The notes: generated by a model not told the origin, from the sequence alone. A DNA stretch of 37,527 bases from JBBDYH01 sp040901795 (GCA_040901795.1 JBBDYH010000045.1:1-37527), one strand, 5' to 3'; positions 15,716-23,860 are shown, counted from the stretch's first letter. Program-made: numbers and translations.

Positions 15716-17074
15716 TCATTCCGGCACGTCGAGTTTCAGATCGTTCAGCGACTGATCGGCTTGTGCCGCATGGCGTTTGGCCACGAGCGCCTCATGTGTG
15801 CGGCGCTCGCGCCGGCCGAACCACCAGCCGAAAACAACAAGGGCGATGATCATTGCCGCGAGAATCCCCCCTGTCACCGGACCGACGAGCGACTGCGCCG
15901 TGTCGCGGCGCTCCCAGATCACTGTCCTACCGATCAAGAGCGGGCTGGTCATCCTCAGGCCCGGATTCTGCTCTTCGGTCATCTCTGTCGTATACGGCCA
16001 CTTCTTGAACATGAAGCCGCTGGCGCGCACCGACTCGCCGATCTCATCACCCGTCGGCATGCCCGGAGGCAGCTCGCGGACGCAATAGATCACGGGATAA
16101 CTGCCGACCTTTTGTCCCGCAACCTCCAACACGCCATCCAGGTCGAGAAACACTACGAGCTCGAAATAGTGATCGAAGCCGAGACGCGCGACCGTGTCTG
16201 GATCGCTGATGTGGATCTTGACCGCACGCCGGGCAACACCGCGAAAAGAATAGGGTTCGCCCACGTGGTCCTGCGGCTTGCGCATCAACGGCCCAAGCTG
16301 CGATGTCGGATCAGCGGCAACGGCAACCGTCGCGGCGGCTGGAGCTCGTCCCGCCGCCGCGAGCATTTGATAAAAGCATTCGCGGTCCTGATTCGTGATC
16401 GGCCGTTGTTGCTCGACTGTGTCGAATAGCCCATAGTCCATACCGAGCGTGCCGAGCGGAGTATCGGGATTCCAGGCGATGCGGTCGGCGGCGAAGTACA
16501 GCTCGCTCTTGCCAGCGGCGGAATCCGCTCCAGTCTTCAAAAACATCGCGCTGGCGCTGGCGCGCTCGTTCAGCGGCTGATCAATCGGCCACTTTTGGGG
16601 CACGGCGCGGGCGAACACAACCGCCGGCTGTTGATCGTCGCCCAGCGACATTTCACAGCGATAGTAACTCTCAAGCGCGTAGCGGTCTTGCATTTCGGCT
16701 GCTGGTACGATCCGCGTCACTTTTCGCGCGCGCCCTTCGACGCGGACAAACTCGCGTTGGTAGTTCCCCGGCCGCCAGGCAACGTCGTCCCAAGCGACGC
16801 CGCGTTTCGTCCATCGCTTGACGTCCACCAGCTTGACCTGCGGCAGGCGCATCAGCAGGCGTGCGACCTGCTCGTGTTCAGCCTGTTTAAGCGACTCTCC
16901 GTGCGTGAACTGCTGGAACGAAGCCTCGTCGATGCCGAACAGATCGAATAGTTGCCGCGCCGTACCAACGGCTTCACGTCCATCGGCAGGCTGCAGTTGC
17001 GCACGCGCCGATGTTGTCCAGAACGACGTGCCAACAGCACCAGCCCAGACGATCAGGCAGCCGAGCCGGCTCAT
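15716..17074 (-). CDS. Exported membrane protein with two copies of an unrecognised domain
   Basis: The 452-residue protein has a signal peptide (MSRLGCLIVWAGAVGTSFWT then TSARAQ), a large exported part and a C-terminal membrane helix at about 398-419 followed by RRERR. I do not recognise a family. Two internal segments (about 108-201 and 275-388) resemble each other: a G-x-AR/ARK strand, a YY or HYF motif, a P-I-D or LPPGMPTGDEI segment, an A-S-(G/A)-FMFKK/MFLK motif, and a closing I-(A/G)-R-x-x-W. A longer upstream frame is rejected because ATG 17074 overlaps the preceding stop codon as ATGA. The pair is probably a functional unit at the cell envelope. Confidence 0.8.
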   Translation of the reverse strand: MSRLGCLIVWAGAVGTSFWTTSARAQLQPADGREAVGTARQLFDLFGIDEASFQQFTHGESLKQAEHEQVARLLMRLPQVKLVDVKRWTKRGVAWDDVAWRPGNYQREFVRVEGRARKVTRIVPAAEMQDRYALESYYRCEMSLGDDQQPAVVFARAVPQKWPIDQPLNERASASAMFLKTGADSAAGKSELYFAADRIAWNPDTPLGTLGMDYGLFDTVEQQRPITNQDRECFYQMLAAAGRAPAAATVAVAADPTSQLGPLMRKPQDHVGEPYSFRGVARRAVKIHISDPDTVARLGFDHYFELVVFLDLDGVLEVAGQKVGSYPVIYCVRELPPGMPTGDEIGESVRASGFMFKKWPYTTEMTEEQNPGLRMTSPLLIGRTVIWERRDTAQSLVGPVTGGILAAMIIALVVFGWWFGRRERRTHEALVAKRHAAQADQSLNDLKLDVPE

Positions 17075-18057
17075 CGATCGGTCTCCGCCAGTTTGCTGAG
17101 CGACTCCTGGATGCTCAGCACGTCGCGATCGTCGATGGGGGACAGCGTCGGCGGTCGCCGCTGGGCCGTCGAGATACGAACTCGGGTGGCCCAATACGTC
17201 GCCACCATCAGGCCCCCGACTCCCAGCGCCACGAGCGCCACCAGCACGCCGATGAACGAACCGCCGCTCGAGTCTCCGGCAGCGACGGGTTGACGCCACG
17301 TCAGCGTGCGCGCCATGACCACCGGTGCTCGGCGCAGCTCCGCGTTGTCCTTGGTCGGATACACCATCCGTTTAAAGAAAATGCCCGTCGCTTCGATGTC
17401 GGTCCGGATCTCTTCGCCAGTCGGAAAATCCGCGGGCAGCTCCAACGTGTAGAGAAACACTGGTTCGGGGGGGCCGCTTTCGGGCCGGATAATGACACGA
17501 TAGTAGCCGTCGATTCCTTGCGAGTTGTCCGCCGCGTCGACGTACGTCGCCTGCCGAGCGCTGCCACGTATCGTGACCGCTTTGCCGCGAAACGTACGCG
17601 GCTGCTGAAACAGCTCGAGGAACCCCACGGCGCCGGCCGAGCGGCGTTCAACGACTTCGTCCGTCGACCGCGCAAGTGCGTTCCACACATTCAACCAGGC
17701 GTCGATCTCAGCGCTGCGGATCCACGGCGTGTCGTCCCGCACCCCAGCCAACAGCTCAGCTTTCACACCCGGTACCAAGTCGTCGCGATGGATCACGGCG
17801 GTCGGCTGCTCAGCCTTTACAATCGAGACCGCATCCGGCTCGCCGGAATCGCGAGGGCTCGGCTGAAAGCGGGCATCGATGGAGGGGTCTCGCGCCGCTA
17901 CGGGCATCGAGGTGGAGCCGAAAAACTCGCGAATCTCAACCAGACTTGCGCACGCGATCCCGATCAGCCCAATCCCCATCACCCAAGCAAGCAGCCGCCG
18001 TTGCTCACGACGGGAGAGATAGTTCCGAGTCTGCACTCGCGGTCGGAAATCGAGCAT
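17071..18057 (-). CDS. Membrane protein paralogous to its downstream neighbour
   Basis: A 328-residue protein with a membrane helix near the N-terminus (LLAWVMGIGLIGIACASLVE, about 22-41), an exported middle part and a second helix near the C-terminus (IGVLVALVALGVGGLMVATY, about 268-288). Residues about 154-255 (from TFRGKAVTIRGSARQATYV through LPADFPTGEEIRTDIEATGI and FFKR to VVMARTLTW) align by eye with both repeats of the next gene. The two genes overlap by four bases and are surely cotranslated. Function unknown. ATG 18057 is preferred over a TTG at 18075. Confidence 0.8.
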   Translation of the reverse strand: MLDFRPRVQTRNYLSRREQRRLLAWVMGIGLIGIACASLVEIREFFGSTSMPVAARDPSIDARFQPSPRDSGEPDAVSIVKAEQPTAVIHRDDLVPGVKAELLAGVRDDTPWIRSAEIDAWLNVWNALARSTDEVVERRSAGAVGFLELFQQPRTFRGKAVTIRGSARQATYVDAADNSQGIDGYYRVIIRPESGPPEPVFLYTLELPADFPTGEEIRTDIEATGIFFKRMVYPTKDNAELRRAPVVMARTLTWRQPVAAGDSSGGSFIGVLVALVALGVGGLMVATYWATRVRISTAQRRPPTLSPIDDRDVLSIQESLSKLAETDR

Positions 18058-18258
18058 AGACGGTCCAGGCCCCAAGGGCCGAAAGGTCGCCCGGCCCGTA
18101 ACGGCCGGGATAGTCGAGAATCTCTATTCGCAAGGTCCGGAGGATCGGCACTGCGGCGCGATAATGTCGAAGTTTCAACGTCCTGCACGGCGCAGCGACT
18201 CGTTCCTCGTTATAGCTATTTTACGTCGCGCTGGCGAAGCCAACAAGAAATCGGCCGT

Positions 18259-18318
18259 GTTTAACCCGCAGCCGCAGGCGAGGAAATCGATTGCCTCGCC
18301 TGCGGCTGCGGGTTAAAC
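18259..18318. repeat. Perfect 25-bp inverted repeat
   Basis: Arms 18259-18283 and 18294-18318 are exact reverse complements (GTTTAACCCGCAGCCGCAGG then CGAGG), with a ten-base spacer AAATCGATTG. It lies 28 bases beyond the stop codon of the thioredoxin-like gene and could terminate its transcript, though no T-run follows. Confidence 0.85.
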
Positions 18319-18346
18319 GACAACCGTTGGCTCATAGAATTGAGCG

Positions 18347-18889
18347 CTATCGCGTCGTCGTTCCGTCCACACCGGCCCGCGCTAAACCTTGCAGCGCCGC
18401 ATGCATCTGACGGACAAGCACATGTCCCGGGCGCTTGCCCACCATCCGGTTGAGCGGCTGTCCGCGCGTCGACACGAATTGAATCGTGGGATAGCCACTG
18501 ACCTGAAATTGCTGGCACACCTCCGGCTCGCGGTCGGCGTCGATCAGCACACACACAAATTGCTCCGAGAGGCTTACGACCGATTCGTCCGTAAACGCAT
18601 CGGCGGCAAGTTGATGGCAATAGCCACACCATGCGGCCGTGAAGAACAAGAGCATCGGCTTCCGTTGTGCGGCGGCGGCTTCCAGGCCGGCACGGTATCC
18701 GTCAATAAATCGTAAGCGTCCGCGAACGATCTGTGGAGTTGCCTCCCGCGCCGGAACCGGTACAACCGGCGTCGCGGCATTCGTATTCGGCGGCGCTGGA
18801 GCCGAGGGTGAGTCGGCGGGGTCGCTGCAACCTGCCAAGAGCGCGCAGCTCAACGTAACGCCTGCCGCGAAAACTCGTGTCTTCCGCAT
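18347..18889 (-). CDS. Thioredoxin-fold lipoprotein
   Basis: The N-terminus is a lipoprotein signal with lipobox LLAGC (Cys at about 21), followed by a Pro/Ala/Thr-rich linker to about residue 50. The thioredoxin domain shows KPMLLFFTAAWCGYCHQLAA with redox motif CGYC, then VLIDADRE, and the cis-proline in SGYPTIQFV. A second thioredoxin-like Cys pair is absent, but an extra Cys occurs in REPEVCQQF. Total length 180. It is an envelope thiol oxidoreductase or reductase, tethered to a membrane. It stands alone between repeat-rich spacers. Confidence 0.9.
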   Translation of the reverse strand: MRKTRVFAAGVTLSCALLAGCSDPADSPSAPAPPNTNAATPVVPVPAREATPQIVRGRLRFIDGYRAGLEAAAAQRKPMLLFFTAAWCGYCHQLAADAFTDESVVSLSEQFVCVLIDADREPEVCQQFQVSGYPTIQFVSTRGQPLNRMVGKRPGHVLVRQMHAALQGLARAGVDGTTTR

Positions 18890-18902
18890 CTTTTCTATTC
18901 AC

Positions 18903-19165
18903 CCTGTTGGAGTTCAAGCTTTAGAACCGCTAACACAACCGGCGCACAGTAACCCGAAGCGTGAGCGAGGAACCGGCAGATTCGGCCTCGCTTACGCGTC
19001 GGGTTACTATTGTTAGCGGTTCTTAGCTTGCTGCTGGAGTTCAAGCTTTAGCTTGCTTGCCTCCTCCAATGAATCGGCTCAACCCCAACCCGAACTGAAC
19101 CAGCAAACTGAAGTCACGCGCTAGCTTGCTTCCCAGACAGCCTGAAGGCTGAACTCCAACGGGCG
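18903..19165. repeat. Nested dispersed repeats upstream of flhA
   Basis: Outer units TGGAGTTCAAGCTTTAG (18905 and 19031) and its inverted variant near 19140 enclose a second inverted repeat: AACCGCTAACA and TGTTAGCGGTT flank AGTAACCCGAAGCGTGAGCG and its near-complement CGCTTACGCGTCGGGTTACT. The arrangement looks like one repeat inserted in another. Apart from a small AT-poor stretch (19166-19277) leading to flhA, nothing else is seen in this 390-base gap. Confidence 0.75.
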
Positions 19166-19277
19166 CTACGCCAACGAAAGCGACCTGGACTTGGCGATTG
19201 CGTTTAGATACGTTTCCGCCCCTCACGTCGAGTCTTTTCTCGTTCGCATCTCATCTTGCGCCGTTCGGAGACCACGG

Positions 19278-21371
19278 ATGCCCGCTGGCGCCGCATCGAT
19301 CGCCGACCCGCGCCCCGCCTGGGCGCGCGTGCAAGACCTGATCTTGCCAGTCGGGATCATTGCCAGCGTGCTGGTGATCTTGGTGCCGCTGCCGCCGGCG
19401 CTGTTGGACCTGATGCTGTCGGTCAACATTGCAGTCGCGGTGATCATCCTGTTGACCACGATCTACGTGAAGACGCCGCTGGAATTCAGCGTTTTCCCGT
19501 CGCTCTTGCTTGCGACCACGCTAGCACGGCTTGTGCTCAATGTGGCCACAACGCGCCTGGTGCTCACCCGAGCCCCCTCCGACGGACTCCTTGCCGCCGG
19601 CCACGTCGTCAAAGAATTTGGTGACTTCGTTGCCGGCAACGACCTGGTCGTGGGCATCATCATCTTTGTGATTATCGTGGTGATCCAGTTTCTCGTGATC
19701 ACCAAGGGCGCTACGCGGATCAGCGAAGTCGCCGCGCGTTTTGCCTTGGACGGTATGCCGGGCCGGCAAATGGCCATCGATGCCGACCTCAACGCCGGCA
19801 TCATCGACGAAAACGAGGCCCAGCGCCGCCGGCAAGAAATCACGCGCCAGGCGGATTTCTTCGGCGCTATGGATGGCGCCAGCAAGTTCGTCCGCGGCGA
19901 TGCCATTGCTTCCATCGTGATCACGGTTGTCAACATTGTCGGCGGCCTGATCATCGGCGTGGTGGAAGGGGGCATGCCGGTTGCCGAAGCGTTGCAGCTT
20001 TTCACCAAGCTCACCATCGGCGATGGTCTGGCCAGCCAGGTGCCGGCTTTCTTGATCTCCTTGGCGGCCGGCCTGCTTGTCACGCGCAGCAGTTACGAAG
20101 TCAACCTGCCGAAGGAGTTTGTCGGCCAGTTGCTCGCGCGGCCGCAAGCGTTAATGGTGACCGGGTCGTTTCTCAGCCTGCTCGTCTTTACGAACCTTCC
20201 CGCGTTTCCGCTGCTCACCATCGGGGGTTCCTGCTTCGCGATGGCGGCCCTGATGAATCGCGACAAAAACCGGGCCGAACATCTGGCAGACACGCAGGCC
20301 AAAGCCGACGCCGCAAAACCCCCCGAAGAGCGCATCGAAGACTACCTGACGACCGATCCGATGGAGATCGAGCTGGGCGTCGGACTGATCCGCCTCGCCG
20401 ACCCGAAGCGCGGCGGCGACCTGCTGGAGCGCGTGCAGCGCGTGCGGCAGAACGTGGCAGCGGAGATCGGCATTATCATGCCCAAGGTCCGCATTCGCGA
20501 TAATGTGCGACTCGACCAGAACCAGTACCGCGTCAAGATCGCCGACATGGTCGTGGCCGAAGGCATCATCGAACCCGGTAAAGTGCTGGCGATGGACTCC
20601 GGCATGACGACCGGCAAGGTCCACGGCCAGGACACGCGTGAGCCAGCCTTCAACACGCCGGCGACGTGGATCGACCTTGGCCAGCGCACTCAGGCCGAGA
20701 TGTACGGCTACACGGTCATCGAGCCGGCCAGCGTACTGGCTACGCACCTGACCGAAACGGTCCGCAAGCACGCCGACGAAATCCTGACCCGCGACTCGAC
20801 CAAGCACCTGGTCGATGAACTAAAGCAAACGCAGCCTGCGACGGTCGATGAGTTGATCCCCAGCCAAATGAAGCTCGCCGAAGTGCAGCGCGTGCTGCAA
20901 ATGCTGTTGCGCGAGCACGTTTCGATCCGCCAGCTCGCGCCGATTCTAGAGACGCTGGGAGACTATGCGCCGCGGACCAAGGATCCGGTCCTTTTGAACG
21001 AATATGTGCGACATCGGCTGGCTCGTTGGATCTGCACACGCTACCGCGACAAGGAAAACCGCCTGCACGTCGTCACGCTCGATCCAGCCATCGAAGATCG
21101 CATCCGCGCGGGCATCGAGCACGGCGAACGGGGGCTGTTCATCCGTATGTCGCCCGCCGCCGTGGATGCCACCTGCCGGCAGATCGCCGCTGAAATCGAA
21201 AAACTGACTCGCAAGAACCACCCGCCGGTGCTGTTGGTCAGCCCGCAGATCCGCGCGGGATTGAAGCAGATGAGCGCCGCGCACCTGCCGCGGCTAGTAG
21301 TGCTCAGCTACAACGAAATCACGCGCGACACGCAGATTGAATCCGTCGGAATGGTCATGGATGTGAAATGA
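19278..21371 (+). CDS. flhA: Flagellar export gate protein FlhA
   Basis: FlhA is the membrane gate of the flagellar export apparatus; its cytoplasmic ring binds chaperone-substrate complexes. From ATG 19278 (GGAG in front) the protein has 697 residues, typical for FlhA. The N-terminal half has about eight membrane helices and the family signature FPSLLLATTLARLVLNVATT then RLVLT, followed by GDFVAGNDLVVGIIIFVII and the FHIPEP-type loop containing DALPGRQMAIDADLNAG-like FALDGMPGRQMAIDADLNAG. The C-terminal half has the substrate-binding subdomains. An upstream frame extension to 19191 lacks similarity. It heads the second flagellar block with flhF, flhG and fliA. Confidence 0.97.
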   Translation: MPAGAASIADPRPAWARVQDLILPVGIIASVLVILVPLPPALLDLMLSVNIAVAVIILLTTIYVKTPLEFSVFPSLLLATTLARLVLNVATTRLVLTRAPSDGLLAAGHVVKEFGDFVAGNDLVVGIIIFVIIVVIQFLVITKGATRISEVAARFALDGMPGRQMAIDADLNAGIIDENEAQRRRQEITRQADFFGAMDGASKFVRGDAIASIVITVVNIVGGLIIGVVEGGMPVAEALQLFTKLTIGDGLASQVPAFLISLAAGLLVTRSSYEVNLPKEFVGQLLARPQALMVTGSFLSLLVFTNLPAFPLLTIGGSCFAMAALMNRDKNRAEHLADTQAKADAAKPPEERIEDYLTTDPMEIELGVGLIRLADPKRGGDLLERVQRVRQNVAAEIGIIMPKVRIRDNVRLDQNQYRVKIADMVVAEGIIEPGKVLAMDSGMTTGKVHGQDTREPAFNTPATWIDLGQRTQAEMYGYTVIEPASVLATHLTETVRKHADEILTRDSTKHLVDELKQTQPATVDELIPSQMKLAEVQRVLQMLLREHVSIRQLAPILETLGDYAPRTKDPVLLNEYVRHRLARWICTRYRDKENRLHVVTLDPAIEDRIRAGIEHGERGLFIRMSPAAVDATCRQIAAEIEKLTRKNHPPVLLVSPQIRAGLKQMSAAHLPRLVVLSYNEITRDTQIESVGMVMDVK

Positions 21372-21394
21372 AGACACAACGAAACCGCTGAACT

Positions 21395-21530
21395 CGTACT
21401 CGTTCCCACGCTCCGCGTGGGAACGGACGCNNNNNNNNNNGGAAGCCGTGCCGCTCCGCGGCACGAAACGCCTGACGCGCCGCAGAGCGGCTTGAGCTTC
21501 GTTCCCACGCAGAGCGTGGGAACGAGATCA
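21395..21530. repeat. Composite hairpin element before flhF, copy 1
   Basis: Four hairpins in order: stem CGTTCCCACG with loop CTCCG (21401-21425), stem CGTGCCG with loop CTCCG (21447-21465), stem GCCG with loop CAGAG (21479-21491), and stem CGTTCCCACG with loop CAGAG (21500-21524). The same order recurs at 22793-22905. Ten N interrupt the copy between the first two hairpins. Confidence 0.85.
21431..21440. other. Assembly gap (10 N)
   Basis: A scaffold join inside composite hairpin element copy 1. The second copy of the element has only about five bases at the matching place, so little sequence may be missing. Confidence 0.95.
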
Positions 21531-21533
21531 GTG

Positions 21534-21563
21534 CTGAACCCCGAACCCTGAACCCTGAACCCT
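21534..21563. repeat. CTGAACC phrase repeat abutting the flhF start
   Basis: Four iterations of the CTGAACCC word end exactly at the flhF start codon, so the place where a Shine-Dalgarno sequence would lie is occupied by repeat. The same phrase is at 7084 and 33523. Confidence 0.8.
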
Positions 21564-22781
21564 ATGGACGTCAAAACCTACCGTGCCAAATCGATGCCAG
21601 AAGCGTTGGCCCTCGTCCGTCGCGACTTGGGTCCCGATGCGGCCGTGCTGCATACCCGCGACGTGCGTGGCGCCGGGCTGTTGGGTTTGCTCCTGGGCCG
21701 CAAGGGAGTCGAGGTAACCGCCTCGAACCAGGTCTCGGTGCCGAGCCGGATGCCAGCGCGGTCGCAAGGGATCGATCTGAGCCGCCCGGACGAGATTGCG
21801 ACCCACTTGGGCGCGGATGCACTCAAGCACAGCAAGAAAAAGCTGCCGATTAATGCCGGCTCCATTCCTCATTCCGCATTCCCCATTCCCCATTCTTCAG
21901 AACGCGATTCCGCCACCTCCGCCCGCGAGCTGGAATCGCTTGTAGAAGACCTTTGCCGGCGATCGCGCCATTCGGAAATCCATGAATTGCCGGAGTCGCT
22001 CTTCCGGCTGTTTACTGACTTGATCGAAGCCGACGTGCAGGATGAGTTGGCGCGCGAGCTCGTGGAGCGCGTTCGTCGCGAAATGCCCCCGCGCGATCTA
22101 CTCGACACCGTGCTCGTCAAGGCGCACTTGGCGCGAACGATTGAGGACGAGATTCGCGTCGCGGGTCCAATCCGCGGCGAAGTGGGACGCCGCCGCGTGG
22201 TGGCGCTCGTCGGCCCGACCGGCGTCGGCAAAACGACGACGATCGCCAAGTTGGCCGCCAACTTTCGGCTGAAGGAAAAGCGCAAGGTGGGACTCATCAC
22301 CGTCGATACCTACCGCATCGCCGCCGTCGAGCAGTTGCGCACCTACGCGGACATCATGGACTTGCCAATGGCGGTCGTCAGCACTCCCCGCGAAATGCGC
22401 GAAGCGGTGACCCGGATGAGCGACCTGGAAATCGTCCTGATGGATACCGCCGGACGCAGTCCCCGCGACGAAGTGAAGATCCAGGAGTTGCGGACGATGC
22501 TGATCGAGGCAAAAGCCGACGAAGTGCATCTCGTCCTCAGCGCGGTCGGCAGCGCCGCCGGACTGAAGCGCACGGCCGAGCAATTCACTCCGGCCGGCAT
22601 CACGGCGCTGGTATTGACCAAGCTGGATGAGGCGACCAGCTTGGGCAACGCCTTGCCCCTGTTGCGCGCCAGCAAGCTCCCATTGAGCTATGTGACCGAC
22701 GGCCAAAACGTCCCCGACGACATCGAAGCCGCCGACCAGCGCCGGCTAGCGCGAATGATCCTTGGTATGGAACTGAAATAA
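21564..22781 (+). CDS. flhF: Flagellar SRP-like GTPase FlhF
   Basis: FlhF places new flagella at the pole and controls their number; it is an SRP54-family GTPase. The 405 residues have an N-terminal basic domain (MDVKTYRAKSMPEALALVRR), an N domain, and the G domain with P-loop GPTGVGKT (217-224), DTYRIAAVEQLRTYADIM, DTAGRSPRD and TKLDEA (G1-G5 all present). Residues 100-112 (SIPHSAFPIPHSS) are encoded by a phrase-like repeat of the type otherwise seen in spacers. The start codon directly follows a CTGAACC repeat with no ribosome-binding site. It is followed by the flhG-like gene. Confidence 0.96.
   Translation: MDVKTYRAKSMPEALALVRRDLGPDAAVLHTRDVRGAGLLGLLLGRKGVEVTASNQVSVPSRMPARSQGIDLSRPDEIATHLGADALKHSKKKLPINAGSIPHSAFPIPHSSERDSATSARELESLVEDLCRRSRHSEIHELPESLFRLFTDLIEADVQDELARELVERVRREMPPRDLLDTVLVKAHLARTIEDEIRVAGPIRGEVGRRRVVALVGPTGVGKTTTIAKLAANFRLKEKRKVGLITVDTYRIAAVEQLRTYADIMDLPMAVVSTPREMREAVTRMSDLEIVLMDTAGRSPRDEVKIQELRTMLIEAKADEVHLVLSAVGSAAGLKRTAEQFTPAGITALVLTKLDEATSLGNALPLLRASKLPLSYVTDGQNVPDDIEAADQRRLARMILGMELK
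21861..21899. repeat. Phrase-like repeat inside flhF coding sequence
   Basis: The words ATTCCTC, ATTCCGC, ATTCCCC, ATTCCCC and ATTCTTC lie in tandem with a seven-base period-like spacing, in frame within the flhF linker. The style is that of intergenic spacer repeats, not of codon-biased coding sequence around it. Confidence 0.8.
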
Positions 22782-22792
22782 GTGATGAGTGA

Positions 22793-22905
22793 CCTCGTTC
22801 CCACGCTCCGCGTGGGAACGCACGGCGTGCCGCTCCGCGGCACGAAATAACACGCGCCGCAGAGCGGCACAAACCTCGTTCCGACGCAGAGCGTCGGAAC
22901 GAGAC
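22793..22905. repeat. Composite hairpin element after flhF, copy 2
   Basis: The hairpins match copy 1 in order: CGTTCCCACG/CTCCG (22796-22820), CGTGCCG/CTCCG (22826-22844), GCCG/CAGAG (22856-22868) and CGTTCCGACG/CAGAG (22877-22901). In the last hairpin both stem strands differ from copy 1 by a compensated C-G to G-C swap. Confidence 0.85.
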
Positions 22906-22938
22906 ACCACTACTGACCACCGACCACTGACCACTCTC
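22906..22938. repeat. GACCACT phrase repeat abutting the flhG start
   Basis: CTACTGACCACCGACCACTG then ACCACT fills the leader of the flhG-like gene up to the start codon. No Shine-Dalgarno sequence is visible. Confidence 0.7.
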
Positions 22939-23805
22939 ATGCACGACCAGGCCGATCAACTGCGAGCACTCGTCCGAGCGGCCGGCTCGCGCGACGGTGG
23001 CCCGGCTTGCGCGCCGCCGCAAAAGATGGTCGTCTGCGGTGGCAAGGGGGGCGTGGGCACGACGACCTTCGCGGTCAACCTGTCGATCGCGCTGGCGCGC
23101 CTCGGTTCGCGCGTGGTGCTCGTCGACGCCGACATGAACCGGGCTGACATTGCTGCCCTCTGTCAGCTCGACGCGCGTCACACGGTTGCCGACGTACTCT
23201 CCGGACGGCGCACCGTACACGAAGTGTTGCATCGCGGACCCGCGGGCATTCAGGTGCTCCCCGGCCTCTGGTCGGCGACGGGCGTGCCGGATTGCTCGCC
23301 CGCGGCCCAGGATCGGCTATTGGGCGAACTGGATCGCCTGGGCCGCCACGCTGATCTGGTCGTGCTTGACGTGGGAAGCGGCTTAAACCATGTCGTCCGG
23401 CGCTTTTGGCAGGTTGCGGATCGCGTCTTGTTGCTGTCCACGCCCGACAAGATCGCCGTGATGGATGCCTACGCCGCAATCAAAGTCTTGACCGCAGGCC
23501 GCACCGACTTGCGCGTTCAATTGTACATCAATCAGGCTGATGCAGATTACGCGGACGAGGTATACCAGCGCGTCAACCATGCCTGCGCACGGTTCTTGAA
23601 TCGAGAGATTGCGCTGGGCGGTCACATCGCGGCCGACCCCGACATTCCCCAGGCCGCGATGGCCGGTCGGCCATTCGTATTGGATGGCGGCGGCCGCCGA
23701 GCGGCCGGCGATATGGAAGCGGTTGCCGAGCGGCTACTCGCCGCCATGCGAACACCGCTCGCTGCGCCTAACGTTGTCCCCTTAACTCCCGCCGCCGCGG
23801 CGTGA
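22939..23805 (+). CDS. flhG: FlhG/MinD-like ATPase with altered P-loop
   Basis: A ParA/MinD-family ATPase of 288 residues following flhF, the position of FlhG (YlxH/FleN), which limits flagellar number by stimulating FlhF. The deviant Walker A reads KGGVGTTT (36-43): the signature lysine of the family is kept, but the P-loop lysine (KGGVGKT) is Thr. Asp in VVLVDADMNRAD and the LDVGSG switch are present. GTTT P-loops are known in CpaE/TadZ-like relatives. The start at ATG 22939 gives the family-like N-terminus; the longer frame reads through repeats. A C-terminal amphipathic membrane helix is not obvious; the end is Ala/Pro-rich. Confidence 0.85.
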   Translation: MHDQADQLRALVRAAGSRDGGPACAPPQKMVVCGGKGGVGTTTFAVNLSIALARLGSRVVLVDADMNRADIAALCQLDARHTVADVLSGRRTVHEVLHRGPAGIQVLPGLWSATGVPDCSPAAQDRLLGELDRLGRHADLVVLDVGSGLNHVVRRFWQVADRVLLLSTPDKIAVMDAYAAIKVLTAGRTDLRVQLYINQADADYADEVYQRVNHACARFLNREIALGGHIAADPDIPQAAMAGRPFVLDGGGRRAAGDMEAVAERLLAAMRTPLAAPNVVPLTPAAAA

Positions 23806-23860
23806 CATCCTTGGTCGAATCCGTGTTATCCGCGTCGTCCGCGACATCCTTGGTTAAACA
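23805..23860. repeat. GACATCCTTGG phrase repeat
   Basis: GACATCCTTGGT occurs twice (23805 and 23844) around ATCCGTGTTATCCGCGTCGT then CCGCG. It lies just downstream of flhG. The rest of the gap to 23988 shows no gene or clear promoter. Confidence 0.65.

Noticed and set aside
19185..19202. Sigma-54-like CTGGACTTGGCGATTGC before flhA
   Set aside because: The GG to GC spacing is one base too long (13 instead of 12), and sigma-54 does not tolerate spacing changes.
22789..22938. N-terminal extension of the flhG frame (MTSFPRSAWERTACRSAA)
   Set aside because: This peptide is only translation of the composite hairpin element; FlhG similarity starts after ATG 22939.
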